Shown piece by piece: positions 1 through 8,830 of a stretch of 64,000 bases of DNA. The notes below the pieces were generated by a model. The model ran no database searches and was not told where the DNA came from. It was given only the letters and a program-made list of their open reading frames with translations. The DNA lies in the NCBI GenBank assembly GCA_964406005.1, contig CAYOPZ010000012.1:1-64000 (forward strand), given 5' to 3'. The position numbers and the translations under genes were made by a program. How positions within the stretch are numbered: the first letter of the stretch is position 1; each line of letters opens with the position of its first letter. Source of the DNA: CAYOPZ01 sp964406005. GTDB lineage: Bacteria > Bacteroidota > Bacteroidia > Bacteroidales > SM23-62.

Positions 1-70
1 TGAGGAAGCAGATATAAAGAGCAGCCTTAAATCTTTGATTTCCAGCTGCGGTTTTGTATCTGCTTTCTCA
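1..70 (-). repeat. Palindromic repeat unit D (covarying hairpin family)
   Basis: This 70-bp imperfect palindrome has ends that pair over about 18 bp (1-18 with 53-70). The middle, read on the minus strand, carries the family core: ACCGCAGC, then an AAATC/GATTT mini-stem, then GCTGCTC. It is the same length as the copy at 51164-51233 and differs at six positions. The differences that fall in the outer stem keep pairing. It lies upstream of an ECF sigma gene. It touches the window edge, so the element may extend further left. Confidence 0.8.
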
Positions 71-150
71 CAACGAATGATCGTGGTTTCCCCGTAATAT
101 TTATTATATTTATATAACTGGAACATTTCAAATCAATTACATCTCCGGCA

Positions 151-720
151 ATGGAGCGATATTCGGATGAGAAGATCATAGAGGGGATTTTGAACAGTGA
201 TCGTAAAGTGCTGAATTTCATTTACGGGAGATATTATGAAAAAGTTGAAAGGTTCCTGATGGGGCGGGGCGGGAATCCGGAACATATCAAAGATGTATTT
301 CAGGAAGCCCTTATGGTAATTTATCAGAAGATAACGGGGAAGGGGCTTGAACTGAGCTGCAGCTTTTCCACCTATCTGTTCGCAGTATGCAAGAACATCT
401 GGATGCATGATATGAGAAAAAGAAAATACCAGCTGGTTGAGGATTCCGTACTTGATATGGCCCTGGAAAGCAATGATACGGATATGGAGCTCGAGGAGAG
501 GTTGTTAAAAATGTTTGAACATCATTTTAAACAATTGAGCAAAGATTGCAGGGAATTGCTGAAATTGCATTTCAACAGGGTTTCGATACCCGAGATTATG
601 AAGAAATTGGGATACAGCAGTGAACATTATGCATCCGACCGAAAATACCGGTGCAAACAAAGTCTTTATAACAGGATCAGGAAGGACCCGGAATACAAGG
701 CAATAATCAATGGAGAATGA
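151..720 (+). CDS. ECF-type RNA polymerase sigma-70 family sigma factor
   Basis: This 189-aa protein has the size and layout of an ECF sigma factor. A region-2-like part (about residues 10-95) contains DVFQEALMVIYQK and a hydrophobic/aromatic stretch followed by basic residues (MHDMRKRKYQ). A region-4-like part (about 115-180) contains LSKDCRELLKLHF and the helix-turn-helix-like SIPEIMKKLGYSSEHYASDR. It should bind core polymerase and direct transcription of a specific regulon. Its last 11 bases overlap the next gene, which encodes a membrane protein with an anti-sigma-like N terminus, so the two are probably co-translated. Target promoters are unknown. Confidence 0.85.
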   Translation: MERYSDEKIIEGILNSDRKVLNFIYGRYYEKVERFLMGRGGNPEHIKDVFQEALMVIYQKITGKGLELSCSFSTYLFAVCKNIWMHDMRKRKYQLVEDSVLDMALESNDTDMELEERLLKMFEHHFKQLSKDCRELLKLHFNRVSIPEIMKKLGYSSEHYASDRKYRCKQSLYNRIRKDPEYKAIINGE

Positions 721-1543
721 AGAAAGAATCATAAAGTACCTGGACGGGGATTTGAAGGAAGGGGACAGCCGGGAATTCGAAAAAGAACTGGCCCGGGACC
801 CTGCTCTTGCACGACAGGTAGAGGAAATCAGAAACCTGCAGGAACTCGCCCGTGAAATGCTGGATAAGGAAAGAGATCGGGAACAGGGACTTAGCGCGGA
901 AACACTCAGGGAAATCAGGCAGGCAGTAGGGGATTACAAATCGGGCAGAGAGAAAATTCCGGAAGAATTCGGGAAGGAACTGCGGGAAGCAGCATCTGCC
1001 TATTTCCATAAATCCCAGGGGGGCATTTTACGGATACAGCATCTATGGTATGGTCTGGCAGCTCTGATCATTTTTGGCGGGATACTCTCGGTTTTATTGC
1101 TTAAGCCGTTTGTTAAACCGACTCCGGCCGAAATATATGCTGCAAATTTCGGTGTATTTGAGAAAACGGAGCGGATTACGGAGCTTACCCGGTCGAACAA
1201 TGATTTTCTTTTTGCCGTGGAGGTCTATGAATCGGGGGATTACGAAAGAGCTGAAGTGCTTTTTAATATGCTTGCCGACAGCACTGCAACAGGACAATAT
1301 GCCAGGTTCTATATGGGATTGACGTATATGAACCTGAATCAGACCGACAAAGCCATACATGCATTCGAACAACTGCTTCAGGAGGGAGCAGGGGATCAGA
1401 TGCAGGCCGTCAGATGGTACCTTGCCCTCTGCTATCTGAAAAGCGACATGCCGGAAAATTCGGTAGCGTTGCTTGAGCAGATCGCCGGGAGCGGAACGGT
1501 CCATAAGCGGGATGCGAAGGCCATTCTTCGCAGCATTCGTTGA
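710..1543 (+). CDS. Membrane protein with anti-sigma-like N terminus and TPR-like C terminus
   Basis: This is a 277-aa protein. A charged cytoplasmic N terminus (about 1-100; IIKYLDGDLKEGD then an acidic helix) resembles anti-sigma heads. A single transmembrane segment follows (about 109-132; YGLAALIIFGGILSVLLL). The periplasmic part (about 160-277) looks like tetratricopeptide repeats (AEVLFNMLADS, FYMGLTYMNLNQTDKAIHAF, WYLALCYLKSDMPENSVALL). Overlap with the sigma gene suggests a sigma/membrane-partner pair, with the TPR part sensing a partner outside the cytoplasm. The anti-sigma role is inferred from position and architecture. Confidence 0.7.
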   Translation: MENEERIIKYLDGDLKEGDSREFEKELARDPALARQVEEIRNLQELAREMLDKERDREQGLSAETLREIRQAVGDYKSGREKIPEEFGKELREAASAYFHKSQGGILRIQHLWYGLAALIIFGGILSVLLLKPFVKPTPAEIYAANFGVFEKTERITELTRSNNDFLFAVEVYESGDYERAEVLFNMLADSTATGQYARFYMGLTYMNLNQTDKAIHAFEQLLQEGAGDQMQAVRWYLALCYLKSDMPENSVALLEQIAGSGTVHKRDAKAILRSIR

Positions 1544-1613
1544 AAACCTTTGTTTCCTTCCGGCAATATAATTCAAGTTTTTGCTATTTTAGTGCTTTAA
1601 GCAGCCCCTGCAC

Positions 1614-3803
1614 ATGCCTGGTTTTCCCTTTTATAAGCAACTTGATGCCATGGATTGCGGGCCCTCGTGCCTGCGGATGATTGCAAAGCATTACGGCAAA
1701 ACCTATACGCTCCAGACCCTTCGTGATAAAAGCTATCTCTCCCGTGAAGGTGTGTCCATGATGGGAATCAGTGAAGCTGCCGAGGCCATCGGATTTCGAA
1801 CCATGGGAGTTTCTCTCACGGCAGAGAAACTCTTCGGTTCCGCTCCGCTTCCCCTGATTGCCCACTGGAAACAGAATCATTTCGTTGTTGTTTACCGGAT
1901 CACACGGGATAAGGTTTTTGTTGCGGATCCTGCATTCGGACTGGTCCGGTATGGACGGGAAGAATTCTTAAAAGCCTGGGTCAGTGCTGAAAAGGACGGA
2001 GAACGAAAAGGCATGGCCCTGCTTCTTGAGACGACACCCGATTTTTATGCGGAAGAAGGAGAGGCTGTGAACAAGTCGAGTTTTCGTTTTCTTTTTTCCT
2101 ACCTTAAACCATTCAGGAAATATATTGTCCAGTTGATCCTCGGGATGCTTCTGGGCAGTATCCTGCAATTGCTGTTTCCCTTTCTGACCCAATCCATAAT
2201 AGATATTGGTATCAACAACCAGAACATCGGTTTTATTACCCTGATCCTTATTGCGCAACTGGTACTGCTGATCAGCAGAATGTCCGTCGATTTTATAAGA
2301 GGCTGGATACTGCTCCATCTGAGCACCCGGGTTAATATTTCCCTGATATCGGATTTCCTGATCAAACTGATGAAACTGCCCATGGGATTCTTCGACATAA
2401 AACTTATCGGGGACATACTGCAGCGCATCGGGGACCACAGGAGGATTGAATATTTCCTTACAAGCTCTTCCCTGAACATTCTTTTTTCACTTGTTAACCT
2501 GTTGATTTTCGGGATTGTTCTTGCCATTTACAGCTGGAAGATACTCCTGTTGTTTGTTGCGGGAAGCATATTGTATTTTTTATGGCTCAGCGTTTTTATG
2601 AAAAAACGCAGGGAGCTTGATTTCAGGAGGTTCTCAAGCCTTTCGGAGAATCAGAGCAAACTCATCCAGCTGATCAACGGTGTGCAGGACATTAAACTGT
2701 ACCATGCGGAAAAACAAAAACGCTGGGAGTGGGAACATATACAGGGATCCTTGTTCAGAGTGAATATCAAAACCCTTGCCCTTACCCAGTACCAGGAGGC
2801 AGGCGGGCTTTTCCTCAATGAAACCAAAAATATCCTGATCACATTCCTGGCTGCCATATCTGTGATACACGGGGAAATGACACTGGGGATGATGCTGGCC
2901 GTCTCCTATATCATCGGGCAGCTGAACAGCCCCATTGAACAGCTGATCCATTTCATGCATGTTACGCAGGATGCAAAGATAAGCCTGGAGCGCCTGGGAG
3001 AGATCCATCAGGAAACGAATGAAGAAGAGGAGGACCGTAGCAGCATGATCGTTATGCCGGAAAGCAGGACCATACAGGTCAGTAAGCTTTTTTTCCAGTA
3101 TGAAGGTCCCTATTCCAGAAAAGTCCTGGATGACCTGAATTTCAATATCCCTGAAGATAAGGTTACTGCCATTGTGGGGGTAAGCGGGAGCGGGAAAACC
3201 ACGCTGGTCAAACTCCTGCTGGCCTTTTACAAGCCTGTGGAGGGAGAGATCAGGGTGGGGGACACCTCACTTCAGTCAATCAGTCATCAGCTTTGGAGAC
3301 GCAGATGCGGAGTGGTCATGCAGGATGGTTTTGTTTTTTCGGATACGATTGCCAGGAATATAACCCTTGGAGAAGAAAACGTGGATGCCGACCGGCTGTT
3401 GAATGCCGTGAGAATGGCAAATGTTAAGGATTTCGTGGAATCCCTGCCTGCAGGCTACAACACCAGGATCGGGACAGGCGGGCAATCACTCAGCGGGGGT
3501 GAGAAGCAACGGATACTGATTGCCAGGGCCGTATATAAGGATCCCGAGTACATGTTCATGGACGAAGGGACAAGCTCCCTGGATGCTGAAAATGAAAAGG
3601 TGATCATCGACAACCTCCAGGATTTCTTCCGGGGCAGGACCGTCGTTGTGGTCGCACATCGCCTGAGTACAGTGAAAAATGCCGACCAGATCGTGGTTCT
3701 GGATAAGGGAAGAATCGTTGAATCGGGAAAACACGGAGATTTGATACGGAAAAAAGGAGCTTATTTCAATCTTGTTAAGAATCAGCTTGAACTGGGAACA
3801 TAA
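1614..3803 (+). CDS. C39 peptidase-domain ABC exporter (first copy)
   Basis: This 729-aa bacteriocin-type exporter has three parts. The N-terminal C39 cysteine peptidase has a likely triad of Cys15 (MDCGPSC), His89 (NHFVVV) and Asp105 (VADPAFG). A multi-pass transmembrane domain follows (about 165-440). The C-terminal nucleotide-binding domain has Walker A GVSGSGKTTLV, signature SLSGGEKQR, Walker B YMFMDEGTSSLD and H-loop AHRLST. The family removes double-glycine leaders while exporting peptides. Its stop codon shares a base with the start of the HlyD adaptor. No leader peptide gene is visible next to it, so its cargo is unknown. It is a distinct paralogue of the exporter at 21369-23522. Confidence 0.92.
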   Translation: MPGFPFYKQLDAMDCGPSCLRMIAKHYGKTYTLQTLRDKSYLSREGVSMMGISEAAEAIGFRTMGVSLTAEKLFGSAPLPLIAHWKQNHFVVVYRITRDKVFVADPAFGLVRYGREEFLKAWVSAEKDGERKGMALLLETTPDFYAEEGEAVNKSSFRFLFSYLKPFRKYIVQLILGMLLGSILQLLFPFLTQSIIDIGINNQNIGFITLILIAQLVLLISRMSVDFIRGWILLHLSTRVNISLISDFLIKLMKLPMGFFDIKLIGDILQRIGDHRRIEYFLTSSSLNILFSLVNLLIFGIVLAIYSWKILLLFVAGSILYFLWLSVFMKKRRELDFRRFSSLSENQSKLIQLINGVQDIKLYHAEKQKRWEWEHIQGSLFRVNIKTLALTQYQEAGGLFLNETKNILITFLAAISVIHGEMTLGMMLAVSYIIGQLNSPIEQLIHFMHVTQDAKISLERLGEIHQETNEEEEDRSSMIVMPESRTIQVSKLFFQYEGPYSRKVLDDLNFNIPEDKVTAIVGVSGSGKTTLVKLLLAFYKPVEGEIRVGDTSLQSISHQLWRRRCGVVMQDGFVFSDTIARNITLGEENVDADRLLNAVRMANVKDFVESLPAGYNTRIGTGGQSLSGGEKQRILIARAVYKDPEYMFMDEGTSSLDAENEKVIIDNLQDFFRGRTVVVVAHRLSTVKNADQIVVLDKGRIVESGKHGDLIRKKGAYFNLVKNQLELGT

Positions 3804-5116
3804 TGCCGGAAAAGGAATCGGATAAAATTGAAATCAGAAGTGATGAAGTTCAGGACATCCTGGGAATGGTTCCCTCCTGGATCGTAAGCTGGGGAACCGT
3901 TGTCATTTTCATAACCGTCCTTGTCATCCTGGCGGGAAGCTGGCTTTTCAGGTATCCTGATATAAAAAGGGCGGATATCACTGTGACGACTGAGAATCCT
4001 CCCGCAACACTGATGGCAAAAGCGGATGGCCAGATCGAAAGCCTTTTCGTTCACGACAGCCAGTTTGTAGAGATGAATACGCATCTGGCCGTCATTGAAA
4101 ATCCTGCTGATTATACGGATGTGATCAGCCTTGAGTACGATATAGAGGAGCTCAGAACGATCATTCCGGATTTTGACAGGGATGAATACATCGAAATGGA
4201 CAACAACTACACCCTGGGTGAAATCCAGCCTGCCTATGCGGAATTCATAAAAAGTTATCAGGATTATTACAACTTCCTCGAGCTCGACTATTATGCCCTG
4301 AAAATCGCCTCCCTTGAAGAGGAGATACGGCAGTATGAACTGTATTACGAGCGCCTGGAAGGTCAGAGCCGTATACTGAGGCAGCAGTATGCCCTGGCAG
4401 AGCGTCAGTTCGACAGGGATTCAACCTTGTATGCGGATTCGGTGTTTACGGATGTGGAATATGAAAAATCGGAATCGAACAGGAATGAGAAGGAATACAA
4501 TTACGAGGAATCTCGGGTGAACATGTCTTCCACAGAAATAGAGATCTCAAGACTCGGCCAGGAAAAACAGGACCTGCAACTCAAAGCCATTGAGGAAAAA
4601 CAGCAGCAGCAGCGAGACTTGCTGGCTGCATTTGAAAAGCTCAATGCAGAGATCGGTTTCTGGGAGCAGAATTACCTGTTGAAAGCCCCAATTGCAGGAG
4701 TTGTTTCGTTTACCAGATACTGGAGTGAAACCCAGAATGTGCGGAAAGGAGATAAGGTACTGACGGTCATCCCGGCCGAACAGGGAGAGATCATTGGCAA
4801 GATCGACCTTCCCGTGGAGGGTTCAGGAAAAGTCAAGCCGGGACAGAGGGTGAACATCAAGTTTACCAATTTCCCGCACCTCGAATACGGGATGGTAAGG
4901 GGCATTATCCGGTCCATCAGCCTGGTTCCGGACGATCGGGAATATTCAGTGGAGGTATACCTGCCGGACGGGCTGGTCACCTATTATGGCATTGATATCC
5001 CCTTTAACCAGGAAATGCTTGGCAGGGCCGAGATCATTACCGATGACCGCCGTCTGATGGAACGGATTATATCTCCTGTCCGATCAATCATTACAGAACA
5101 ACGGGAGACCCGTTGA
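3803..5116 (+). CDS. HlyD-family membrane fusion protein (first copy)
   Basis: This 437-aa adaptor is the expected periplasmic partner of the upstream C39 ABC exporter. It has one N-terminal transmembrane segment (about 33-52; VVIFITVLVILAGSWLF), a split lipoyl/barrel-sandwich domain (TLMAKADGQIESLFV near 70 and YLLKAPIAGVVSFTRYW near 295), a long alpha-helical hairpin between them (about 165-285, rich in E, Q and R), and a C-terminal beta-barrel region (GQRVNIKFTNFPHLEYG). It should link the inner-membrane exporter to a TolC-like channel, which is not encoded here. The one-base overlap with the exporter supports co-translation. Confidence 0.9.
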   Translation: MPEKESDKIEIRSDEVQDILGMVPSWIVSWGTVVIFITVLVILAGSWLFRYPDIKRADITVTTENPPATLMAKADGQIESLFVHDSQFVEMNTHLAVIENPADYTDVISLEYDIEELRTIIPDFDRDEYIEMDNNYTLGEIQPAYAEFIKSYQDYYNFLELDYYALKIASLEEEIRQYELYYERLEGQSRILRQQYALAERQFDRDSTLYADSVFTDVEYEKSESNRNEKEYNYEESRVNMSSTEIEISRLGQEKQDLQLKAIEEKQQQQRDLLAAFEKLNAEIGFWEQNYLLKAPIAGVVSFTRYWSETQNVRKGDKVLTVIPAEQGEIIGKIDLPVEGSGKVKPGQRVNIKFTNFPHLEYGMVRGIIRSISLVPDDREYSVEVYLPDGLVTYYGIDIPFNQEMLGRAEIITDDRRLMERIISPVRSIITEQRETR

Positions 5117-5148
5117 AAATCCCCCTGTCCGGCCGGATGCCTTGCCTG

Positions 5149-7029
5149 TCAGTTTCCCGGCTTCCATACCGGAAGGCTGAAGCTGAATGTTGTGCCTTTG
5201 TTTTCCCCGGTGACGAAGCTGAGTTTACCGCCATGTTTGGTGATAAAATCATTGCAGATAATCAGCCCGAGACCGGTTCCCGGTTCTCCTCCGGTACCTT
5301 TGGTAGTATAGAATTCTCCGAAGGAGAGGAGGCTTTTTTGTTTGTCTTCGGGAATACCGATTCCCGAATCACTGACACTGACCAGCACATTTCCATCCTG
5401 TTGTGTTGCATCAACCGTAATTGTTCCTTTTTCGGGTGTGAATTTTATCGCATTGCTGATCAGGTTCCTGATTACGGTATGGATCATATTCTTATCGGCC
5501 AGAACCAGGCACCCCTCCCTGACCCTGTTCTGAAATTCCAGCTTCTTTTTCCCGATGATAACGCTGAGGATCAAATGGATTTCATTGATCATTGTATGCA
5601 AGTCCAGTTTTGAAGGATTATACTTGATGGTATCCGTTTGTGACCTGGACCAGAACAGCAGATTGTCAAGCAGATTGTGAGCAAATTGCGATGAATCAAA
5701 GATCATTCCGAGGTATTCCCGTTTCTTGTCCTCTTCGATTCCGTCCGGATTGTTCAGCAGCAGTTCGGAAAATCCAAGGATGGATTGGAAGGGATTCTTA
5801 AGATCATGTGCAATGATGGAAAAAAACTTGTCCTTCGTGATGTTCATCTTTTCCAGCTGGTCACGTTGTGCCGAGATTTCTTCCTTCTGTTCCATGATAA
5901 TGCTGTTCTTTACACGCAGATCCCTGTTGATCCTCTTCTTGGCCCTGTATGCCCTGTAGATCAGAAAACCAAGGACCAGTATGATCGCGGAAAAGAAGAT
6001 GAAAAATATCAATTCGCTTCTTTGTGTCTCAATACGCAGCATCTGCTCGTCGAGGATGGTTTGTTGCCTGTTCATCAAGGCCTGCTGCTCCTGAATGTCC
6101 TTCCGCTGTCCATCCATTGTCTGAGCCTGTACACTTATTTCCTTTTCCCTTGATTCGATTTTCTCATTCAATGAATTGATCTCCGCATTCCCTGAGCTGA
6201 TACTTTCTTCCTGTTTTTCGAGCATGCGTGCCTTTTCCACCAGATCCTTCTGTTTTGATTCAATGACTTCAGACAATCCTTCAAGCCTGGCAGTCTGCTG
6301 CCGGATTGTGTCATTCAATGCATTTATTTCATTCGATCGCTGCAGGAGTTCTTCCTCGCTTTGCTCCAGTTCAGCCTGTTTCACTGCGATCTCTTCGTTC
6401 AGTTGTGATATGTCCGATCTCAGCCTCTGAAGCTCCCGTTCCGATTCCCGGTAAATGGTACGAAGATCTTCTTCCGTACCACCCTCGGCAAGTATCCTGT
6501 CTGAAATGGTAAGCCCGGCGGCCTCCATATTGACCTTATTGATTTCAAAAGGATTGTTTTTGTAGTTCAGGGTCAGAAGGTTGATCATCGTATATTCATA
6601 TCCGGGGCAGCTGTCTGTTATAAGCAATACAGGATTGTTTTTCCAGCGTTTACTGATTCTGTTTATCGAGGGATTCTTTTGTTTTGCTATGAAAAGAATG
6701 TTCACAGGCCGGATCTTATTGATTCTGTTATAGAAGCTTACCCGGAAAGGCTTTTCCTTCAGTTTCCTTGACATTGATTTTATGCTCAATTCTGTATATA
6801 TGCCTTCTTCTGCAAGGATGCCAATTCTGAAGGTATCAATTTTATCCTCGTCCGGCCAGCTTGTATAATCTGAGAGGAAGATTATGTATTCGGATTTTTC
6901 CCATGCCTCCGACACCCCCTGTGAATGGCACAGGTTTACTGACCAAAGGAGAATCACCGTCAGGCACAACAATCCTTTTGAAAGGATATTTCGAGCACAC
7001 AGATTATATTTCAGGGGTATTATCCGCAA
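5149..7029 (-). CDS. Membrane histidine kinase with N-terminal YfiR-like domain
   Basis: This 626-aa sensor begins with a signal peptide (about 1-37). A YfiR-like (DUF4154) periplasmic domain follows (about 40-180; AWEKSEYIIFLSDYTSWP, FRIGILAE, PVLLITDS). Next come a long coiled coil (about 190-335), a transmembrane segment (about 341-358; FFIFFSAIILVLGFLIY), a second short coiled coil and the kinase core. The phosphoacceptor is His408 in FSIIAHDLKNPFQ. The ATPase domain shows the N box (RNLISNAIKF, about 521-530), G1 (DSGIGIPED) and G2 (GTGLGLIICNDF). There is no receiver domain and no adjacent response regulator. It ends 32 bases from the end of the convergent HlyD gene. The ligand is unknown. 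Confidence 0.88.
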   Translation of the reverse strand: MRIIPLKYNLCARNILSKGLLCLTVILLWSVNLCHSQGVSEAWEKSEYIIFLSDYTSWPDEDKIDTFRIGILAEEGIYTELSIKSMSRKLKEKPFRVSFYNRINKIRPVNILFIAKQKNPSINRISKRWKNNPVLLITDSCPGYEYTMINLLTLNYKNNPFEINKVNMEAAGLTISDRILAEGGTEEDLRTIYRESERELQRLRSDISQLNEEIAVKQAELEQSEEELLQRSNEINALNDTIRQQTARLEGLSEVIESKQKDLVEKARMLEKQEESISSGNAEINSLNEKIESREKEISVQAQTMDGQRKDIQEQQALMNRQQTILDEQMLRIETQRSELIFFIFFSAIILVLGFLIYRAYRAKKRINRDLRVKNSIIMEQKEEISAQRDQLEKMNITKDKFFSIIAHDLKNPFQSILGFSELLLNNPDGIEEDKKREYLGMIFDSSQFAHNLLDNLLFWSRSQTDTIKYNPSKLDLHTMINEIHLILSVIIGKKKLEFQNRVREGCLVLADKNMIHTVIRNLISNAIKFTPEKGTITVDATQQDGNVLVSVSDSGIGIPEDKQKSLLSFGEFYTTKGTGGEPGTGLGLIICNDFITKHGGKLSFVTGENKGTTFSFSLPVWKPGN

Positions 7030-7119
7030 TGTGATTTTCAGGATAATCGGCCTTCTTATGTGAAATTATACAATATATGAATTTATAGGAAAAATATCAT
7101 AAAGTTTATTTCAGGAACA

Positions 7120-7160
7120 GATCGCAGGCAGGAACTTCAATTGCCCTGCCTTGGGCGATC
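7120..7160. other. Bulged inverted repeat between divergent genes
   Basis: GATCGC (7120-7125) plus AGGCAGG (7126-7132) pair with CCTGCCT (7145-7151) and GCGATC (7155-7160), leaving a three-base bulge and a 12-base loop. It lies between the divergent histidine kinase and pdxB, 60 bases before the pdxB start. It could be an operator or a 5'-UTR hairpin; there is no T-run to suggest a terminator. Confidence 0.4.
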
Positions 7161-7219
7161 GGACATTATCGGGAATTTTTACTTAATTTACCTGCAAGGA
7201 AGCAGCATTTGATCATTTT

Positions 7220-8359
7220 ATGACACGCCCGAACATTATAGCTGACAATGAAATACCTTTTCTCAGGGGAGTGCTGGAAGATCATGCAAACGTCAGTTAT
7301 CTGCCGGGCTCCGCAATTTCCAATGAACTTATTAAAAAAACAGATGCCCTTATCATCCGGACACGCACCAGTTGTGATGAAAAACTTCTCGCCGGCACCG
7401 CTGTCAGGTATATTGCCACGGCCACCGTCGGATACGATCACATTGACACCGGATATTGTGACCGTGCGGGAATTGTCTGGACCAATGCTCCCGGATGCAA
7501 TGCATCCTCAGTGGAGCAATACATCCTTTCCGTTCTTCTGGCATTGTCAGAGCTAGAATCTGCAAACCTGAATGAACTGACGATCGGGATTGTCGGTGTG
7601 GGACATGTCGGCGGCAGAGTCAAAAGCATCTCTGAAACACTCGGCATGAAAGTCCTGTTGAACGACCCTCCGAGAGCAAGGAAAGAAGGTGCAGACTGCT
7701 TTGTCGACCTTTACCGCATCCGGCAGCGAGCGGACATCATCAGCCTGCACGTTCCTTTGAATTATAAGGGACCGGATAAGACCTTTCACCTTGTGGATAA
7801 GGAATTTTTTTACGGTCTGGAAAGGAAACCCGTGCTGATAAATACTTCGCGCGGTGAAGTGGTCAGCACCGGGGCCCTGAAGACAGCCCTTTTACAGCAG
7901 AAACTCAAAGCTGCAGTCCTGGATGTCTGGGAAGGGGAACCGGAGGTTGACACTGAACTGCTTGGCCTGGTTGATATTGCCACACCTCACATTGCCGGCT
8001 ATGCAACCGACAGTAAGGCAAACGGGACAAGGATGAGCGTAAGGGCGCTCAGCCGTTATTTCGGTCTCGGACTTGATGACTGGACCCCTGCCGGGCTCCC
8101 TGCTCCGGAAACTGAGCATGCTGCACTGGACGGACGCGGGAAGCATCTCCGGGAGACACTCCGGGAGGCAGTGTTTCTCTCGTATAACGTCATGAATGAC
8201 GACCATGCCCTGAGGTCTGCTCCACGGAGGTTTGAATATCTGCGAGCCAATTACCCCGTGCGACGGGAGCCCGCGGCTTACAGCATCAGGATTGTCAATG
8301 ATGAAGCAGGTGCCGGCAGGGTACTTAAGAAATTGGGATTCCGTGTGTTGAACGGTTAG
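7220..8359 (+). CDS. pdxB: 4-phosphoerythronate dehydrogenase
   Basis: This 379-aa D-2-hydroxyacid dehydrogenase matches PdxB, which oxidises 4-phospho-D-erythronate in the DXP-dependent route to pyridoxal phosphate. Visible features: an N-terminal substrate half (ALIIRTRTSCDEKLL, ATATVGYDHIDT, NAPGCNASSVEQYI), a Rossmann NAD site (GIVGVGHVGGRV, near 123), the catalytic Arg in NTSRGEVVSTGAL, Glu in DVWEGEPEVD and His in ATPHIAGYA, and a PdxB-type C-terminal dimerisation region. The start follows a strong divergent intergenic gap. It stands alone, with the convergent small gene ending 15 bases away. Confidence 0.92.
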   Translation: MTRPNIIADNEIPFLRGVLEDHANVSYLPGSAISNELIKKTDALIIRTRTSCDEKLLAGTAVRYIATATVGYDHIDTGYCDRAGIVWTNAPGCNASSVEQYILSVLLALSELESANLNELTIGIVGVGHVGGRVKSISETLGMKVLLNDPPRARKEGADCFVDLYRIRQRADIISLHVPLNYKGPDKTFHLVDKEFFYGLERKPVLINTSRGEVVSTGALKTALLQQKLKAAVLDVWEGEPEVDTELLGLVDIATPHIAGYATDSKANGTRMSVRALSRYFGLGLDDWTPAGLPAPETEHAALDGRGKHLRETLREAVFLSYNVMNDDHALRSAPRRFEYLRANYPVRREPAAYSIRIVNDEAGAGRVLKKLGFRVLNG

Positions 8360-8374
8360 CTGATCAGGTTGTGT

Positions 8375-8677
8375 TTACCCGTTAAAGCCACCCACACGTG
8401 TATAGCTTTCCTGGGCATTGATATAGTAGGCCTTGTATTTTATGTAATGGTTCCCTTTTACATACTCCCAGTGTGTATTCTTAGCCTTGAATATCTTGCC
8501 GATACAGGCTTCGAAAATCAGGGTGGGATGTATGCCTGTTGCCTTGTACGCTTCAATGATCGATTCGAATCTTACACTTTTATCCGCAAAATGTCCCACA
8601 ACAGGAAGATGGTACTTTCTCTGCATGAATTTTTTCTTCAACATTTCGTTGGCGTTTTCCGCTGTTACCTTGGCCAT
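8375..8677 (-). CDS. Small protein with NUMOD/intron-endonuclease-repeat-like motif
   Basis: This is a 100-aa protein of unassigned function. Residues about 37-75 (SIIEAYKATGIHPTLIFEAC, then GKIFKAKNTHWEYV) follow the spacing of NUMOD1/IENR-type DNA-binding repeats (S-x-x-EA...TGI...I...C.GK...A...W.Y), which normally accompany homing endonucleases. The N terminus is basic and helical (MLKKKFMQRKYHLP), and the C terminus is short. No nuclease motif is present. It is probably a small DNA-binding protein; the family assignment is by eye only. It converges on pdxB. Confidence 0.6.
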   Translation of the reverse strand: MAKVTAENANEMLKKKFMQRKYHLPVVGHFADKSVRFESIIEAYKATGIHPTLIFEACIGKIFKAKNTHWEYVKGNHYIKYKAYYINAQESYTRVGGFNG

Positions 8678-8830
8678 GACAGATCCGTTTCTTGGTTTAT
8701 AATCAATGCAAGTTAATAAAAAAATGCCTCAATTGGCAACAGGTTATCAGCCATCGTGCTGAATTGTTATGAGATGCTATTTATACGGCTGAAAATTAAA
8801 CAATTTGACCGGATGCCTGTTATTTGTTAA

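Noticed and set aside
5113..5613. A 166-codon plus-strand frame following the first HlyD gene
   Set aside because: It is antisense to the kinase ATPase domain of the minus-strand histidine kinase, whose N, G1 and G2 boxes are intact.
8678..8830. tRNA or small RNA gene between the NUMOD-like gene and liuB
   Set aside because: No cloverleaf, strong hairpin or terminator is visible in this AT-rich gap.
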